A model generated the notes under the pieces. That model saw nothing but the letters and a program-made list of their open reading frames with translations. It ran no database searches and was not told the origin of the DNA. The translations under genes and the position numbers were made by a program. Shown piece by piece: positions 24,030 through 36,100 of a stretch of 64,000 nt of DNA. Location of the stretch: assembly GCA_034509425.1 (NCBI GenBank), contig JAVTVJ010000490.1, positions 558,001 to 622,000 of the forward strand, read 5' to 3'. How positions within the stretch are numbered: the first letter of the stretch is position 1; the number at the start of each line of letters is the position of its first letter. Source of the DNA: Eopsaltria australis. Taxonomy: Eukaryota > Chordata > Aves > Passeriformes > Petroicidae.

Positions 24030-25804
24030 ACCAGGCATCGTTTTCTTTGCTCTGGAAAGGAAGAGGACACCTGTCTTGAGAGTGGTTTTGTAGCTGGGAT
24101 CAGGGAAGGAAAAACAGGATTATCCCATCTGATAATGAGCCAAGAAGAAGAACAGCCTTGAGATAAAATCCTAACAAGGGGGCGTTTAAATGCAGGAAGA
24201 ATTGCCTCCCTTCTCAGCTCATGGTATTACACTGGATCCCCATCCCTCTGCGCTCTCTGCACTGGGCTTTGCCACAGCAGGAAGAAAAATGTTGTGTAAT
24301 ATATTCTCCATCACCTGCACCTCAACAGAGTTGGAATAATTTGCTCTTTCCACTTTTATCAAGCTTATTCTGAATTTTTTCAGATGTTTTATAGGATTTT
24401 CAGCACAAGCTGAATTTAAACCTCCAGATTTATCTTGCTGTAGTCTTCGGGGGCTGGAAAATCTCTTGGAAGACACTGTTATAAATCCCTTGCTTGTGGA
24501 GGTCGTAACAGCTCAGTCATACTCAAAGTTGAGCTTGCTGGCGATGAACAGCAAATTTAAATAAACAACATTTTTTAACTTTTCCCTCTCCTAACTCGTT
24601 CGGATTCGTGTGCCTCAAAGAGGTAACAGAGGGAGGAGGGAGATTTGACTGTCTGATGAGAGAGAATGAGGTCAGTGCTTTTATTTATCACAGTGTCAAT
24701 GGAAAATCAATGTATCAGTTTGAAGGGAGTGATACATCTACAGGTTAGAAATGTGTGCAGTGAGTATCTCTGTGTTTGCTTGGCTCTGGGCCATGCTGGG
24801 ATGAAAAAGGGATTTGCAATGCAGCAGATTCTGTCAGAAATTGCAGGTTATTGTAGCTGCCAGGAGTGTAGCAGACATCCAGACATGGAGCAGGTCTGGG
24901 TAGAGAAGAAATTTGGCAGCTGAAGCAGTGAATTAATGGTTAATTCTGGGGTCCTTTAGGGCTTAGAGCTTACCTCAGTGAAACCTTGGACTATATCAAT
25001 GCCAGGGTACCCACTTTGTGCCAGTGTTTTTGGGCTATTTCTGCAATGCCCTGTTTTCACTTACAATAAATACTCACTGAGCATTTAAGACCAGCAAATA
25101 GGTGAAGACACTTCAATTTGGTGTGTGTCTCAGTAGGTCAGGTGGCTGATCTCCCATTGCACTTGGTACCTACCCAAGGAAATTGTGCAGCTTGAAGAAA
25201 ATAAAAATAACCTTTTCAACCCTGCAGGCTCTCACCCACAGGACTCTGGAAGAAATGCACAGCTCACTTTCATGACAGCAGTGGTGCTGCTCCTGTCTCT
25301 GCTGCACTGTGTGGTCCCACAGGTGGAGAGCTGACATCTGTCACCAACAGCATCTGGCACATCCAAGGAGGGATGTCAAAATGCTCACCTTTCCTGGGAA
25401 CACCAGCCAAAGTAGCTGCTGATGCCATGGGACTGCTCAGAAATGGATTTGGGTTTAGCTGTTTGGAAATCCTTCTGGGAGAAAAATACCTGGGAGCAAA
25501 ACAGATAAGCAAGAACTCCCAGTTTCCATGGGTAGCCCTTATTAAAAATGCTGGAGGTGAGCCACACACCCTCAAGAAAACAAGAAAACAAACATTTCTG
25601 AATTTGCACTGAGTGATGTTTGTCCTGTCTTTTAACAGTGAATTAAGGATTTGATGATTATCCAGGATACCTGCAAGCTACTGAGATGTTCCCCAGATAT
25701 CTTGGGCAGCAAAGGGGAGTCCCTTGTGCCCTGTCCTGGAGGTGAGGACTTGGCTGAGGAGCAGCAGTGTGGAAAAGCACCCAGGGAGCTCGTGGAGGCT
25801 GAAA

Positions 25805-26370
25805 TGAGCCCACATGACCTGGCAGCAAAGGTGGCTAGCAGCAGGCTGGGATGTTTTGAGGGAAATGATTATTGCCTTCTACTCTGCACTCCTTGGATGC
25901 TGTGCCCAGTTTGGTGACCCCAATACGAAAGACATTAATAAAGTAAAGCAAGATCAGCCACGGAGACACCAAGATGCTCAGGTCTGGAGCACTCTCCATA
26001 TGCTGAGATGCAGGAGGAGCTGTTTCAGAATGAAGAAAGGATTTTGGATGGAGCTCACAACAACCTGCCAGTACCTCAAGGTTGCTGACAGACCCAAGCC
26101 CTTCACAGTGGTTTGAGGCAGGAGAATAACAGGCATCAGCTGTTACAAAAAAGGGCCAGATAAGATAAAAGGAGAAAGTTTTTCCTCATGAAGACAGTCA
26201 AGCAGTGGGACAGGTTTCCCAGTGAGGGTGTGCAATCTCCATCTCTAGAGATTTTTCAAGAATCAACTGGATAAAACCCCAAGCAATATCCTGAGCCTGC
26301 TGTGAGTAGGGAGTTTGGACTGGAGACCTCCTGAGGTGCCTTACAACCTGGATTATCCTGTCATCCTAGT
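25805..26370 (+). mobile_element. Old CR1 LINE fragment (sense, diverged)
   Basis: A longer but diverged CR1 3' region: 'ggagctgtttcagaatgaag' resembles the 5' part, followed by 'gtttttcctcatgaagacag', 'gggacaggtttcccagtgag', 'tctccatctctagagatttt' and a terminus 'gagacctcctgaggtgcctt' then 'acaacctggattatcctgtc'. Segment order matches CR1 elements of the 'notified-by-induction' older type with the 'leading to tens of indels' pattern; the left boundary is approximate. Confidence 0.68.
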
Positions 26371-26733
26371 ACTGATATTGTCAGTCATGCCTCTAACACA
26401 AGGGAAGAATGAACATGATCAAGGTTTGGCTGCTGCCTTTTTTTCATATGCACCTCAGGGGTTTTGGAAACATTCTCATGTCTCCTCTCTTCAAAAGAAG
26501 CTTCTTCCTTTTGTGTCTCCTGGCAGGAAGGCAAAGATTAATAAAGTCACATCTCTTTAGGGAAAACTCTTCTATACTTTGTGATGCCTTTTAAAGTTGT
26601 ATGTCCCTTTCGACAAAATAATCATTCATGGCACAAGTCTGGGATGATTCAGATGTAGCTTTTGGATCAGCAGGAACAGTCTCAGCTCAGCTGTGCCAGA
26701 AAAATGGTGGTGGATCTGTGGGACTGATCTGTG

Positions 26734-26775
26734 CACGTGTGTGTGTGTATGTGTGTGTTCATGCACGCGTGTGTT
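26734..26775 (+). repeat. Imperfect (GT)n microsatellite
   Basis: Alternating GT/CA-type run with interruptions ('cacgtgtgtgtgtgtatgtg', then 'tgtgttcatgcacgcgtgtg'). It is too interrupted to be strongly length-variable. Confidence 0.6.
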
Positions 26776-28038
26776 CATGGCCTCTTTTGTGTTTGAAGAA
26801 AATTGATCAAATTACTCTGGATTTATAGCTTGTGTAGGAGGAAAACAAAGCTGCTTGTGTTCAGTGAGTCATTATGGAAATGAACAACTGAGCACTCAAG
26901 CGCTTGAAACAGGACTCTCCAAAGCTCTTCCAGGAAAATATTTCCAGTGCTGAGCACTGCAAACCACGCGTGTGCCAAATGGCGTGGGGCAGCTGACTTT
27001 GGATCTGGGCTAATTGCTTCCCTCTGACACTATTTAAATCTCTTTTCCCCCTCCTCCTTTGCAATAAATCCCCAGTTCCAGCTTGCAGCTGTTCTGCAGT
27101 TACTGGGGTGCAGGAATATCAGTTTAGGATTGAGTTTGGGTGCCATCACAGGACAGCCAGGGGATTGAGGTCTGACCATGGGGTGTGGAGTGCACAGCTC
27201 CAGCTTCCCCCAGAGCATCTCACCACTGGGGATGTGCTCTGCAGTGAGACAAGGTCGTGTGCTCAAGCAAATGGGTCTGGGGTGAAAAATGTGTTTTGGA
27301 TGCCTGGATGGAGTCACTCAGGACAGTGAGGAGCAGAAGGCTGGGCAGGGAGGAGCTGGGAAGGGACAGAGCCATGCTCTGACCACCCTGGTCTCTGGTC
27401 AGACTCATTGGTTAATGGTACCTGCTCCTGCAGACAGCCTTCTCTTAGTCCATGGGGAGAAAAAAAGCAGTTTTGGCATCACAGTCCTCTGAGTACTGAG
27501 TATCCCTACAGGGAAAGGATACTGTAGGTTCATGAGTGTGAAGGTTTCACATAAACCCTTCAACTTTTCATAGATTAATTCACTTTATTCCTTTTCTCCT
27601 GTATGTCTTCCACAGAGCTGGAAGAAGCATCTCAGGAGAGACTTTTGGAAAAGAGATGATATCTGTAAATGTAGTGATGGTAAAATATGTAGTTAGAACA
27701 AAAACCTGCATCACCTGGATAATCCTGTTGGGTTGTACAATGGTTTCCCAAGTTTCTCCACTTGCTAATTAGTGCAGGAGAAAGCAAATTCTTCTGGTTG
27801 GTGTAATTACCACAGAGCAGTTCTATGGTGACCTTAAACTATGAGAAGCCAAAGCTTTAAGGAAGAATTTCTCAAACTTTAATGAGTTCCCCAGATGCTA
27901 ATGAGCCAGCCAGCCTCCAGGAGGGCTGTGTGTGCTCAGCACTGTCCAGAGGCTGTGAAACGACCCTCCTGACACATCTCCCCTCTGCCCTCCCAGGCTG
28001 CAAGGGCTCGTGTCAGAGGCTGAACCAATTAACTGCAC

Positions 28039-28160
28039 TGCTGATTGGCACGTGTCAAACCAGTGATTCAGTCCGCTGAGGTGGGAAGATGACAAATTGC
28101 TGATTGATTGGCATATGTCAGAGGAGTGATTCAGTCTGCTGAGGTGGGAAAATGATGAAT
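28039..28160 (+). repeat. 59/63-bp tandem duplication
   Basis: Two adjacent units (28039-28097 and 28098-28160) share 'tgctgatt', then 'gtgattcagtc', 'gctgaggtggga' and a 'atgacaaat/atgatgaat' end. The second unit has an extra ATTG. Each unit carries an inverted CCAAT (ATTGG) next to an E-box-type hexamer: CACGTG at 28049-28054 in unit 1 and CATATG at 28112-28117 in unit 2. No coding potential. Confidence 0.85.
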
Positions 28161-28668
28161 TGCAGCAGTGCTGGTGAGGTCACAGGGAGCAGCACCAGCA
28201 CCCTGCAGGGTCCAGCAGGGTTGTGTTCATTACTGGCACGGTGCTAATGAGCTGCCCCGTGCAGGCTGAGCAGGGAATCGAGGTTAACCTGGCTCATCCC
28301 GACCCTGGGCGGCCACAGCCAGCCTGCAAGTGCACTGACATGGTAGAAATCCTGCATGTCCCTCAGCTGGCTTGCCTGGGGTTTGGTGGTTGACTCATTT
28401 TGATCTTTGCTGGTTGCTGACTTTCAGCCCAGCAGTTCAGCCAGAGGCCAAAGGATCAGCAGCCCAAGAATCCTGGTACACCAGGGATCACCTCCAACGT
28501 TGGAAACAGGGATTGCTGCTTCCTAGCATGACAGAAAAGTTCCCTCTGTGTGCAGCAAGGCCACAGGGGCAGCCCAGCTGCTTGTGGAGGAGATCGGAGC
28601 TTGCCATGGTTCTGTGTCTCCCTGCAGTCTCCTTGTGCAGCAGCCAGGCAGGGATTGGCCATGGGTCT

Positions 28669-28775
28669 GTGAATCACAGGATAATTTGGGTTGGAAGGGA
28701 CCTTTAAGGGTGATCTGGTCCAGCCCCCTGCACTGAGCAGGGACATCTTCAACCAGGTGAGGTGGGTCAGAGCCC
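28669..28775 (-). mobile_element. CR1 LINE 3' end (antisense)
   Basis: Opens with 'gaatcacaggataatttggg', then 'ttggaagggacctttaaggg' and 'ctggtccagccccctgcact', which is the CR1 terminus read from the opposite strand. Confidence 0.88.
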
Positions 28776-29148
28776 TGAGCAGGTACCTGTGCTCAGGTAC
28801 TTCAGAAAGGTCATCAAGTCTAAGGATTAGAGAATCCTTTTCTTTAACAAAAGGATTGTATAAACTTTTTTGGGGAAAAAAACCCCAACACAAATCCTAG
28901 AATCATAGAATTACCCCTGTGGGGTGCACACTTCCCTCAGTGCCTGTCCACAGAGCAGCTCTCACAATGTGTTGTGCACAACCCAATCCACATCTGAAAC
29001 CTGGTTGTACCCGTGGATTTCTGTTTAAAATACCTCAGACTCAACTGACTTTATAAATACCCTTACACATGCCCGTGTGGTTTTCAGTGTATAGAATTTC
29101 TTTGAAATATTTCTGACAGATCTTCTGCAAATATCACAGATCCTTTAA

Positions 29149-29232
29149 ATCACAGAATGGTTTGGGTTGGAAGGGACCTTAAAGATCATCTCATTCCAAC
29201 CCCCTGCCATGGGCAGGGACACCTTCCACTAG
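29149..29232 (-). mobile_element. CR1 LINE 3' end (antisense)
   Basis: 'atcacagaatggtttgggtt', 'ggaagggaccttaaagatca', 'ccaaccccctgccatgggca' and 'gggacaccttccactag' form a clean, little-diverged CR1 terminus in reverse orientation. It is probably one of the younger insertions here. Confidence 0.93.
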
Positions 29233-30904
29233 AAGGAAGATACTCAGTCCTGGGGTTGGAGTAGGAGAGTGATGTTTTCACTGGTCCTGTGCATGAAGGT
29301 GCATTGCCTGCACAAAGCTCAACACAAGCATCCACTAAGTTTGCTTGAAGGTTTTGTTTCAACTTTGCTGATCTGCATTTTCTCCTTTTATTAAAATTAC
29401 TCATTTTGCATGTTTTACACACTCACTGATAAAAATCTGAGTCCAGCAATATTCTTCCACATTTGTGGAAGAAGCTGTGCTCCAGGCTCACTTTCACCTT
29501 GTTAACAGCAGCCGCCTCTCTCAACCTCATGGTTTCCCCCTTCTTGGTGTGCACAGGCTTTCAATATGTGCACATATTTGCTTTGCTCAGCTCTGACAAG
29601 CGCTGGGAAGTTGCTTGCAAAGCGAAAAAAGAGAAAAAGTTGCATAAAAACATTTTATCATGGCTGCCAACACCATAAATCTTTCGGAACCACACAGTTC
29701 CCTCTCCTGCTGAACTCATAAAGGCAGGGATGTAAAACCAAACAGCTCCAATGTGCAGCCTCTCCAGCTTGCTGTGCTCCCAGGGATTGGGAGGAAAGCC
29801 TGAGCCTGTGCAGCCCCACAGCTCCTCGTGTGCCTCCTGCCATAAATCAGCCCTTCCCACTCGTCCTGCAGTGACAGGAGCTCCCAGCCATGAGGAATTT
29901 GTGGTTCATGTGGGACGGGCTCCTTGTGAAAAGATTGCAGCAGCCCCATCTGCAGCGTGGAGCTGAAATGCTGGGCAGTCAGAGGCAATCACAAACCAAA
30001 CCCATCAGACCTCCTGCTCCCTGCTTCAGCAAGAGAGGATCACATGCTTTTCCCTGTCACACATCAGCATCTTTTGGGGTGGTGTTATTCGTCAGTTGCT
30101 CATAAATGAATCAACAAGGTGAACAATCAAACTGTCTCAGCTGGGTTATTTTACTGTTCACAGACAGTTTTATTGGCACAGCAGAGTGTGTGCCCCTGGG
30201 GTAGGCACGTGTATCCCATCTGTGTCACTGCTGAAATGAGGATATTTGGTTTGCCAGGACCAGATTAACATCTGCATCCAATGAAGATTCACCTCAAACC
30301 CTGCAGAGACCATGACAAATGTGTTGCTATTGCCACACAGGGAGCATTTGGTGTGTGGGATTCAAAACAGGCTTTCAAAAGGTGGGGGTTTCCCAAATAC
30401 CTTTTTGCTTTATGACAACAATTCCTGGCCCACCTCTGTCCCAAGCTAAGGAGACATCTCAAATCTGCTGCAGGAGCAGGTACCAACACCTCAATTCTTG
30501 CTGCTCTCCAAGGGCAGGTGAAGCTCACACCTCTCCATCAGGATTCACCTCACTGAGAAGGACAAAGGACAACCAGGCTGAGTTATCCCCATGCATGTGT
30601 GTGTTTTCTACATCCCCTGTTTTCTGGGAGGATTAAGCTGAGAGGGGCAAAAAAAAAAAAAAAAAAGAGACAGCAAAAGCTATAAAATAATTGTAACACA
30701 CACAAAGTGCCAAGGAAAACATTCCCAAGTCACAGTGCAATTTTTCATAGCAAAATGCTGGTTTTGGCTGGAGAGCTGAAGGAAGAAAAATCCATCAAAA
30801 GCAGCTCTGAGGCTTTCCTGACTCAGCTTTGGGACTGGGATGTGCCATAACCCCTGGAGCAGGCACGTGGCTGGAGGGCAGGCTGGAAGGAAGCCTCTGC
30901 TGAG

Positions 30905-31047
30905 GAGATGGAGATGATGGAGATGATGGAGATGGAGATGGAGATGGAGATGGAGATGGAGATGGAGATGATGGAGATGGAGATGGAGATGGAGATGGAG
31001 ATGGAGATGGAGATGGAGATGGAGATGGAGATGGAGATGGAGATGGG
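30905..31047 (+). repeat. (GGAGAT)n hexanucleotide array, about 22 units
   Basis: About 142 bp of nearly pure GAGATG/GGAGAT repeats, interrupted by three extra ATG triplets (two near the left edge, one near 30968). All six frames stay open across it, producing artificial Met-Glu, Ser-Pro, Ser-Ile and His-Leu dipeptide ORFs that should not be annotated as proteins. One strand is purine-rich. Confidence 0.97.
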
Positions 31048-31177
31048 AGCAGCCAGTGCTCCATGTCCAGCAGTCCTGGGATACATCAGCCCTGTGAGCA
31101 GTGTCTGGGTGGGGGATGGCTCCTGTCTGCCCAGCCAGGGAAACCAGCAAAGCTTGCACACATGGAAAACCTCTCCT

Positions 31178-31500
31178 GTGAGGAAAGGGTGGGAGAATTG
31201 TTCAGCCTGGAGAAGTGAAGACTCTGGAGAGAGCTCACTGCAGCCTTTCAGCACCTAAAGGGGCTACAAGAATCCCAGAAAGGGACTTTTGACAAGGGCA
31301 GGTAGTGACAGAACAGGAGGGAAATGGCTCTAAGCTGGCAGAGGGTAAATTTAAATTGGATGTTAGGAAGAAATTCTTCCCTGTGAGGGTCAGGGTGCCC
31401 AGAGAAGCTGTGGCTGCACTTGGACCCCTGGAAGTGTCCAAGGCCAGGTTGCACAGGGCTTGGAGCAGCCTGGGGTAGTGGAAGGTGTCCCTGCTCATGG
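31178..31500 (+). mobile_element. CR1 LINE 3' fragment (sense)
   Basis: Carries a fairly long CR1 3' region: 'cagcctggagaagtgaagac', 'agagctcactgcagcctttc', 'ggtagtgacagaacaggagg', 'ttaaattggatgttaggaag', 'cccagagaagctgtggctgc' and 'ggtgtccctgctcatgg'. It stops before the terminal tail. Confidence 0.92.
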
Positions 31501-32195
31501 CAAAGAAGTCGAAAGTGTTTTTAATACACTTTTTAAATATCCTTTAATAATGCCTTTTACATATGAGATCCCTTGTCTCACCAGAGAATTTTTACCATTT
31601 TTCCACATGGTGCAGAAGAGATCTTGCAGTTTTCAGTGAATTTAATTGCCTCCTTCATGAACAAGAAGGTGAACAAAGCAGGGTTTCACATGATGCCAAA
31701 CATGATTTATCTCCTGTCTTCTGTTGTGGTTTATTACCTGATTCATACACAGCTTGGACCAAGAGTCATTATGGGCTCGTGTTTTTCCAGCACAATTTCA
31801 CTGTAAGTAAAGAAAAATTAGCTGCTCACATTAATGCTCAGCATAAAATTAAAAGGGAATTATTCAAGGTTTGACATTAATCAGTAAAAGCACAGGCAGT
31901 GGTGTCACAGGAAAGTTAAAAACCTCTCTTCTGCCTTTTTCACAGATGCACATTTTATTTGTAGCTTTTTGGAGAAATCAGTGAGTTTAACTGACTCATG
32001 ACCATTTCATACTTGTTTAATTCCACAAAAACAGGAGCTTTCAGCAAGTGCCCAACTCTCAGATGGAAAAATCCAGGATCCTCATGCCCCAGTACTACAG
32101 CTTTTTCCAGATTATTTTTCCTTTCTCACTGATCAGGAATATATGATTTAGTATCTCTACATTATAGATCCATCACCAAGTTTTTCAGACTCCAA

Positions 32196-32341
32196 TGAGC
32201 TACCCAGAGAAGTTCAAGGCCAGGTTGGATGGGGATTGGAGCAACCTGGGATAGTGGAAGATTCCCTGCCCATGGCAGGGGGGTGGAACTGGATGATCTT
32301 TGAGGTCCCTTCCAACCCAAACCATTCCATGATTCCATGAC
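32196..32341 (+). mobile_element. CR1 LINE 3' end (sense)
   Basis: 'tacccagagaagttcaaggc', 'ggagcaacctgggatagtgg', 'ctggatgatctttgaggtcc' and 'aaaccattccatgattccat' give a complete CR1 terminus including two tail units (CCATGATT). Confidence 0.93.
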
Positions 32342-33064
32342 AGTGATGAAACAGGCATTAATTGAAAATTGAAATAACTCTTTCCACACTTGTTTTCTTT
32401 GTGCTGTTCCTGGCAGAGGGCATGTACAGGTAGCGGTGGTTGATTTTTAAAGCAGCCTGAAATCATATCCCTGAGGTTGGGAGCAGCCCGGGTGAGAATT
32501 GTGGAGACCTCAGTTCTTGCAGGAAATTCATACCAGGGTTTTAAGCTCCCAGCAATGTTTGCTCTTCCAGAAAACTGTACCCTTATTATGGGAAGGTCTC
32601 CTCTGCCAAAAGTTAACCCCTGGATGAGATCTCAGATATTTTCCTCCAGTCCTTGTTCTTAGCACATGGGAGAGATCAGAAACGTGGGCATTTCAAGATA
32701 AAAGCTATGGATCTTCCAAACCAGCTTTTTTCCAGACCTTTCCACTCTCAGGCACCACTTTGTGGCTGAACCAGACCAAACTAAATCATTCCAGGCTGAT
32801 GGCAGAATCATCCCTGCTGCCACAAAGGGTGGATTTCACTCTCAGCCACTTCAGTAGGGAGAAAGCAAAACTTAAAATCCTCTCATTCCCATGGCTTCAA
32901 CAGCTCTGTCTGTCAAGAGTTCACTGGAAATCTGTCATTGCATCACAGCACAAATGAACTGCACCAGCACCATCTCAAAGGGAGGAAAAAAGTAGAGAAA
33001 AACCCACAGACTTTGCAAAATGTTCACGAACTTGTTGGAAAAAGAAATTTCATTTTGATGCTAG

Positions 33065-33145
33065 TCTTCTAAATTTTTGTCACTTTTGTCTTCTAAACTT
33101 TTATCACTTTTATCTTCTAAATTTTTATCACTTTTATCACTTTTA
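33065..33145 (+). repeat. 24-bp AT-rich tandem repeat, 3.4 units
   Basis: Units at 33065-33088, 33089-33112 and 33113-33136 plus a partial 9-bp unit. Each unit is TCTTCTAAA followed by a T-run and (G/A)TCACTTTT. The copies differ at only a few positions, which indicates a recent local duplication. Confidence 0.9.
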
Positions 33146-36100
33146 ATGAATATTAATCCAGACTTTGGAACTAAGAATGATTTTCAAGATAGAAAAAAAA
33201 AATACCCATGCAAAAATGGGCAGTGTCAGGAATGTTACAACAAATTAACTCGTGCTTTTAATAGCTTTCATCCCTTGAGAGTTTACAAAACTAATGAGTT
33301 CCATCAGTCAGCTCTTCTCTCAATTGCTTGCTACTTTCTAGAGTTTGATCAGAAAATTCAAGGTCTCCTTTTTAATCCGTGGTTACTCTGTAATTTAGCC
33401 CTGTCTTAGTTTAAACCTTGGCCAGGAGAATCTGGTTAACATTGAAATAAAACCCTAAATAAATTTGAACTGGAGGTCTTGCAGTCTTCATTCACAAAGT
33501 CTTAGTGCCACCCCCCAGGTGCCTTGATTTCCTCTTTCTTTTTGTCCTTTATGGATGGAATAAACAAAAATCAGTCACTTCAACCCCATTTTGTGCTATT
33601 TTTGGACATGGTCTTGCTCTGTGGATGGCAAAGTCCAACAGCTGCTGAAGGTACAGTGAGGACACATCCTCTGGTGCTGGATAAAGGGATTCATCCCAGC
33701 TCATGTGGGATGTTCATGATGTAGAAATGGGGCTTTGAGCTTCTCACTCAGTAAAAGGGAGAGGAACAGGAACTGTGAGGCCCCAGCTCACCTGGCACAG
33801 GTGAGATGAATTCCCCTTTTATCCCTCAGCACAGAAATTCTGAACCTGCTTAAATCCACTTGGATTATTTCAGTGGGGTCTCACTTCACTTTCATTTTGG
33901 CCTAATGTGGTGATGAATCACATTTATTGTTTTCCATGGAGCTCCTTTTGGATCCAGAGTGGCATCAGTGGGAGGAGAAAACTGCTAATGATATCATTAT
34001 CATCCTTTTAGGGGAAATCAGCTCCTGAATCAGACTGTCACCGCAACATTCATTTTGCCAAGTTGAACAAGGCAATATTTATTTTATACAGAAATTCTAC
34101 ACGGGGAAAAGTACATAGAGAGAAAAAAATGGAAACAATAGGGGTAAAGCAACCACTAACTAAAAAGAGAGAAGAAATCCCATAGATGGTATGAAATTAA
34201 ATAGATAGAATAGAAGATACTCAGAATCTTCATCATTTGTAATTTCTTTTTCATTCACTCTCAGAGGCAGCAGCCAAGGAATACCTCAGGAGATCCTAAA
34301 GGACAGGAGATGCCTGAGTGCTGGTAAGGGAATGAGACCCTTGCACAGTGCCTGGGACATTCCCAGTGGGAAATAAATCTGCACAGACTGTAACAGGAGC
34401 TGGAAGTCCCCCCCAGAGGCAAATGTCACCCTCATAATTACTCTTCACTTCCACAGTTTTACTCCACTATAACCCCAGTGAGTCCTGCTGCTCTGATTTA
34501 TATCAGCATTCACCCAGAACATTGCCTGAACACCCACAGGATTATTTCCAAATCATTCTGGTGTGAACCACAGGGGAATTTGGTTGTGGAATTAGCTCTA
34601 ATTTAAAGAACATTGAGAACAAAAGTGAGATCTAGCACAAGAAATGCTCACTCTGTCTTTTTTTTGGTACTTCCACCCCATGCTCCAGTAAAACACAGCA
34701 ATTCTGTGCTCTTTTGGAGCTGCCTCCTCCCTTATCTACAAGTTTACATATCCATTTACCTGAGGAATTAAAGAAACACAGTGCACAGAAGTCTCCCCTA
34801 CAGGGATAAGAAAATGCCATAAGAAAATGCCAGGTTGGACAGGGTTTGGAACAGCCTGGGGTAGTGGAAGGTTCCCCTGCTCATGGCGGGGGGCTGGATC
34901 AAGATGTTCTTTAAGGTCTCTTCCAACCCAAACCATTCTGGAATTCTAGGATTTTACATTTGCCTGGAGAGGCTGTGGAGATGGAGGAACCACTGCAGGA
35001 ATTCCTCTCTGCACGATTCCTTCTCCTGGGCTGGAAGAGACAAAGCATAAAACAAGTGAGCACCACAGCAACTCAAGCACCTATTATTTATTAACTTTTT
35101 TATTTTTTGTAAGAAAGAAGCAACAGAGTGTGGAGTGAAGCCAAATTAAAGAAGTAGCCAGAACAAAGAGGTGACCTTGCATTTCATCTCTGATTAATGC
35201 AGGTTATTTACTGTGAATAGCACCACTAGAGACTGTACCTTGTGCTTAAGGCACTTTGCTGTCTATAAATAGACAGTGCTCAAGGCTGTTTTAAAATACA
35301 TATGAAAAATGAAGAAATAAAATGTCCTAAAAGTTCATGTTTTGGACAGATTAATCTAAGGGTGACTTCCACTGGAACTGAGGTTATGAAAGAGAAAGTA
35401 CACTGAGATTTAGGGGTGTGTCCTGCCTCATACTGAGACTGCTGGTGTTTTACTGGAGAAAAGCAGTGTCTGAGGAGAGATCTGAGGTGATCTTTATGTT
35501 GGAGGTGACTTATCCTGAGCTGAACTCCCTCCTGGAACTGGGGACTCATTGGATCTGAAATACCCCAGGATACTGGAGATCTCCCCATGGAGCTGGGAGA
35601 TGGGACAGGTAACAGCCAGCTGGGATAACCCAGGTGGGCTTCCCTGGGGCAGAGAATCATCAAATTGTAGAATAACTGAGGTTCAAAAAACCTATCAGTG
35701 CCAGGTGCACCACTAAACAATGTCCTTAAATATCTCTAATAGCAGAAGATGATGTCTGGGCAACTGAATCAGGACTTCTGTGTCTGTGTAGTAAATGTTC
35801 TCAGTCTCCTCCACATGGCATTTTCCTTTCCCTCTTAGCCCCAGAGAGCCGAAATCTGATAGGATCTGTGATCTTGGGTGGTTTGTCATTGTCCCCAAGC
35901 ACCTCACCACCTTTAGCATTGCTCTCCAAGGTGAGGGAGTTGTTCAGTTTTCTGAATGTTGCAGATGGACTCAGTGCATTTCAGGGACCTGTTTCTCTCT
36001 GGGTGAGGCACTCACTACTTTGGACTGTCAATCACTGACTCTAAACAGTAAAGAGCTGCATTCCCTGGGAGTGGAGGGCATTTGGTGTGGAAACACTGGA

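Larger units (their letters stand above)
22992..24050 (+). other. CRHR2: CRHR2 3' untranslated region
   Basis: This is the sequence after the stop. It opens with a GC-box-rich stretch (22992-23010 is three CCGCC-type units), has a long pyrimidine run at 23307-23347 and another T-run near 23767, and becomes AT-rich towards 24000. No splice donor or open frame continues the protein. The 3' end is set by the two AATAAA signals at 23998 and 24024, giving a UTR of about 1.05 kb. The cleavage point is inferred and not directly visible. Confidence 0.75.
24051..28037. other. Intergenic: no gene seen
   Basis: Between the CRHR2 poly(A) region and the tandem duplication at 28039. Apart from one old CR1 copy (25805-26370) and a weak GT-rich run at 26734-26775, I recognise nothing. 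In particular I find no minus-strand exons of a convergent gene. Confidence 0.6.
28161..30904. other. Intergenic with two CR1 ends, otherwise nothing seen
   Basis: No exon or RNA gene is recognised. Two antisense CR1 termini (28669-28775 and 29149-29232) are listed. A third vestige, 'agaatcatagaatta' at 28899-28913, looks like CR1 tail units only. Confidence 0.6.
31048..33064. other. Intergenic with two CR1 copies
   Basis: Holds sense CR1 fragments at 31178-31500 and 32196-32341. The remaining 31.5-32.19 and 32.35-33.06 kb show no recognisable gene or RNA. Confidence 0.55.

Noticed and set aside
30680..31258. ORFs of 89-159 codons with His-Leu, Ser-Pro, Ser-Ile or Met-Glu dipeptides
   Set aside because: Every frame is open across the hexanucleotide array; the peptides are products of the repeat.
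35652..35715. Possible reversed CR1 tail
   Set aside because: Only 'agaatcatcaaattgtagaa' and a loose 'aactgaggtt' resemble the CR1 end; too diverged to call.
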